DNA of 64,000 nt, taken from Streptomyces sp. CG1. Its GTDB lineage: Bacteria > Actinomycetota > Actinomycetes > Streptomycetales > Streptomycetaceae. Under the pieces are notes generated by a model. That model searched no databases. It saw only the letters and a program-made list of their open reading frames with translations, and was not told the origin of the DNA. The stretch lies in the NCBI RefSeq assembly GCF_041080625.1, contig NZ_CP163518.1:3286001-3350000 (forward strand). The letters run 5' to 3'. The stretch's first letter is position 1, and the number at the start of each line of letters is the position of its first letter. Positions 63,026 through 64,000 of this stretch are shown piece by piece. The position numbers were made by a program, and so were the translations under genes.

Positions 63026-63763
63026 TCAGTGCCGCAGTGGCCAGGCCGCACCCTCGCTCGTACCGGCGTAGCGGCCGCAGGCGTCCGTGAGCACCTCCAG
63101 CAGGCTCAGCGGATCCGGCAGCGGAAGCTCCGGGCCACGGCCCGTCACCCAGCGCACGCGCCGCCCGTCGTCACCGGGCAGCCGGGCGGGCGGTACGAGC
63201 ACGTACGACCCCCGGCAGTGCCAGCGCAGCCCCGGGTGCTCGTCCATGGTCTCGGGGTGGCAGTCCAGCTCACACGGCCACCACTCGTCCTCGTCCTCGG
63301 GGGTGCCGCGGGTGAGCGTGAAGAACAGCATGCGGCCGTCGTCGCTCTCGGCGACCGGACCGACCTCGACCCCGCTGCCGAGCAGCCGCTCCAGCGCCTC
63401 CCGGCCGGCCTCCAGGGGCACGTCCAGGACGTCGTGGGTCATACCGGTGGCGGTGATGAAGTTGGCCTGCGGCTGGTGCCGGGCCCAGCGCTCGATCTGG
63501 GCGCGGTCGGTGGTCGACTGGGTCTGCCAGGCGAACGACACCGGGTGCCGGGCCGGGGTGGGACAGCCGACGCGGTCGCAGGAACATCCGTAGCCAGGGG
63601 CGGGGTACGCGGCGGGGGCGAGCGGCAGGCCCGCGGCAGCGGCGGCGAGCAGCTCTGCCTCACGGGCGTCGTCGTCGGCGGCGGCTTCCTTCGGGCGGCG
63701 TCCGAGCAGCCACTGGGAGAGTTTGCCCTGCCGGCCGGACCGGCCGCCGAACGTCGCGCTCAT
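63026..63763 (-). CDS. Bifunctional DNA primase/polymerase-domain protein
   Basis: 245 residues, ATG start. A Prim-Pol (N-terminal) type domain is suggested by GLPLAPAAYPAPGYGCSCDRVGCPTPARHPVSFAWQTQSTTDRAQIERWARHQPQANFITATG followed by VLDVPLEAG, which replaces the usual DVDxxxG. The acidic catalytic pair is therefore partly altered (DVLDVPLE). Chromosomal streptomycete copies of this size are common and their role is unclear; inactive or regulatory versions are likely. Confidence 0.78.
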   Translation of the reverse strand: MSATFGGRSGRQGKLSQWLLGRRPKEAAADDDAREAELLAAAAAGLPLAPAAYPAPGYGCSCDRVGCPTPARHPVSFAWQTQSTTDRAQIERWARHQPQANFITATGMTHDVLDVPLEAGREALERLLGSGVEVGPVAESDDGRMLFFTLTRGTPEDEDEWWPCELDCHPETMDEHPGLRWHCRGSYVLVPPARLPGDDGRRVRWVTGRGPELPLPDPLSLLEVLTDACGRYAGTSEGAAWPLRH

Positions 63764-63890
63764 CTATCGCCTCGCCTCGGGGGTTGCCTCGCTGGTGTGC
63801 GGACAGCATGCCTTATCGTCCCATCTTCCTGCGCTTCGGGGGGCCGCGGGGCGGATCCGGAGGAACCGGACGAGACGTGCCTCACATGAA

Positions 63891-64000
63891 TCAGCGGGGG
63901 ATCAGGCCGTACAGGGCGTAGTCGACCAGGGTGTCCGTGTAGGCGTACGTGATCGGGGCCGTGTGCTGGAGCCAGCGCTGGGCGAGGGGCGAGACGAACA
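63891..64000 (-). CDS. C-terminal fragment of a probable TetR-family regulator, cut by window edge
   Basis: Thirty-five codons are visible, ending LVDYALYGLIPR and stop. The tail APITYAYTDTLVDYALYG resembles the last helix of streptomycete TetR/AcrR regulators. The start lies outside the window, so the call rests on this tail alone. Confidence 0.5.
   Translation of the reverse strand, partial: FVSPLAQRWLQHTAPITYAYTDTLVDYALYGLIPR

Noticed and set aside
1..64000. tRNA or rRNA genes
   Set aside because: Scanned for TTCGA/TTCAA T-loop segments with matching acceptor stems; the one TTCAAAT hit near 35980 belongs to the NsrR-like site.

Overview
The window is a stretch of very GC-rich actinobacterial chromosome, almost certainly Streptomyces. 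The signs are strong third-position GC bias with long antisense shadow frames, frequent GTG starts with GGAG-type ribosome binding sites, and gene content and order typical of the genus: malR-malEFG-aglA with secreted amylases, glnE near a glutamine synthetase paralogue that I identify as glnA2, an AfsR-like SARP regulator, DUF1996 and DUF3105/DUF305 proteins, and heme oxygenase. It holds about 52 protein genes, of which the first (1-1269) and last (63891-64000) are cut by the window edges. I saw no rRNA, tRNA, CRISPR array, insertion sequence or prophage.

Left part (1-6.5 kb): a secreted DUF1996 protein with a Q/N-rich repeat linker, a small lipoprotein, a membrane protein with a sigma-factor-like N-terminus, then a coupled pair, a PF10118 protein carrying a complete ferritin-like di-iron ligand pattern and a flavin/[2Fe-2S] reductase, followed by a TetR regulator. 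Starch region (6.5-22.3 kb): a giant amylopullulanase, two secreted alpha-amylases, an alpha-glucosidase, the MalEFG maltodextrin importer and its LacI-type regulator MalR. Secreted enzymes cut starch, MalEFG imports maltodextrins, AglA finishes them to glucose, and CTTGCAG-type motifs and palindromes in the intergenic regions suggest common control. Hairpins separate malE from malF and malG from aglA.

Middle part (22.4-41.5 kb): a PAP2-family membrane enzyme, glnE, a gene-free segment with two GC-rich tandem-repeat arrays, a secreted phosphoesterase/MFS/beta-propeller operon behind a candidate PHO box, a second MFS pump, glnA2, a flavohemoglobin with its NO-sensing repressor NsrR and matching operators at both genes, the DUF3105/DUF305 pair, a secreted sedolisin (S53) protease, and small secreted or unknown proteins including one that looks like an ML (lipid-binding) domain.

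Right part (41.5-64 kb): drug-efflux-type MFS genes, one with a linked TetR gene and a palindromic operator; panB with a strong terminator; an ABC-2 exporter pair preceded by four direct repeats at exact 11-bp spacing (SARP-site architecture), convergent with a 1084-residue AfsR/SARP-type regulator; then mostly single housekeeping or accessory genes (Uma2-like nuclease, M50 protease, F420 NADPH oxidoreductase, sialidase, MFS, methionine aminopeptidase, heme oxygenase, PhzF-like protein, lipoprotein, prim-pol protein, TetR fragment).

Coordinates come from reading frames, start-site inspection and ribosome binding sites by eye. Family assignments rest on recognised motifs, not on searches.
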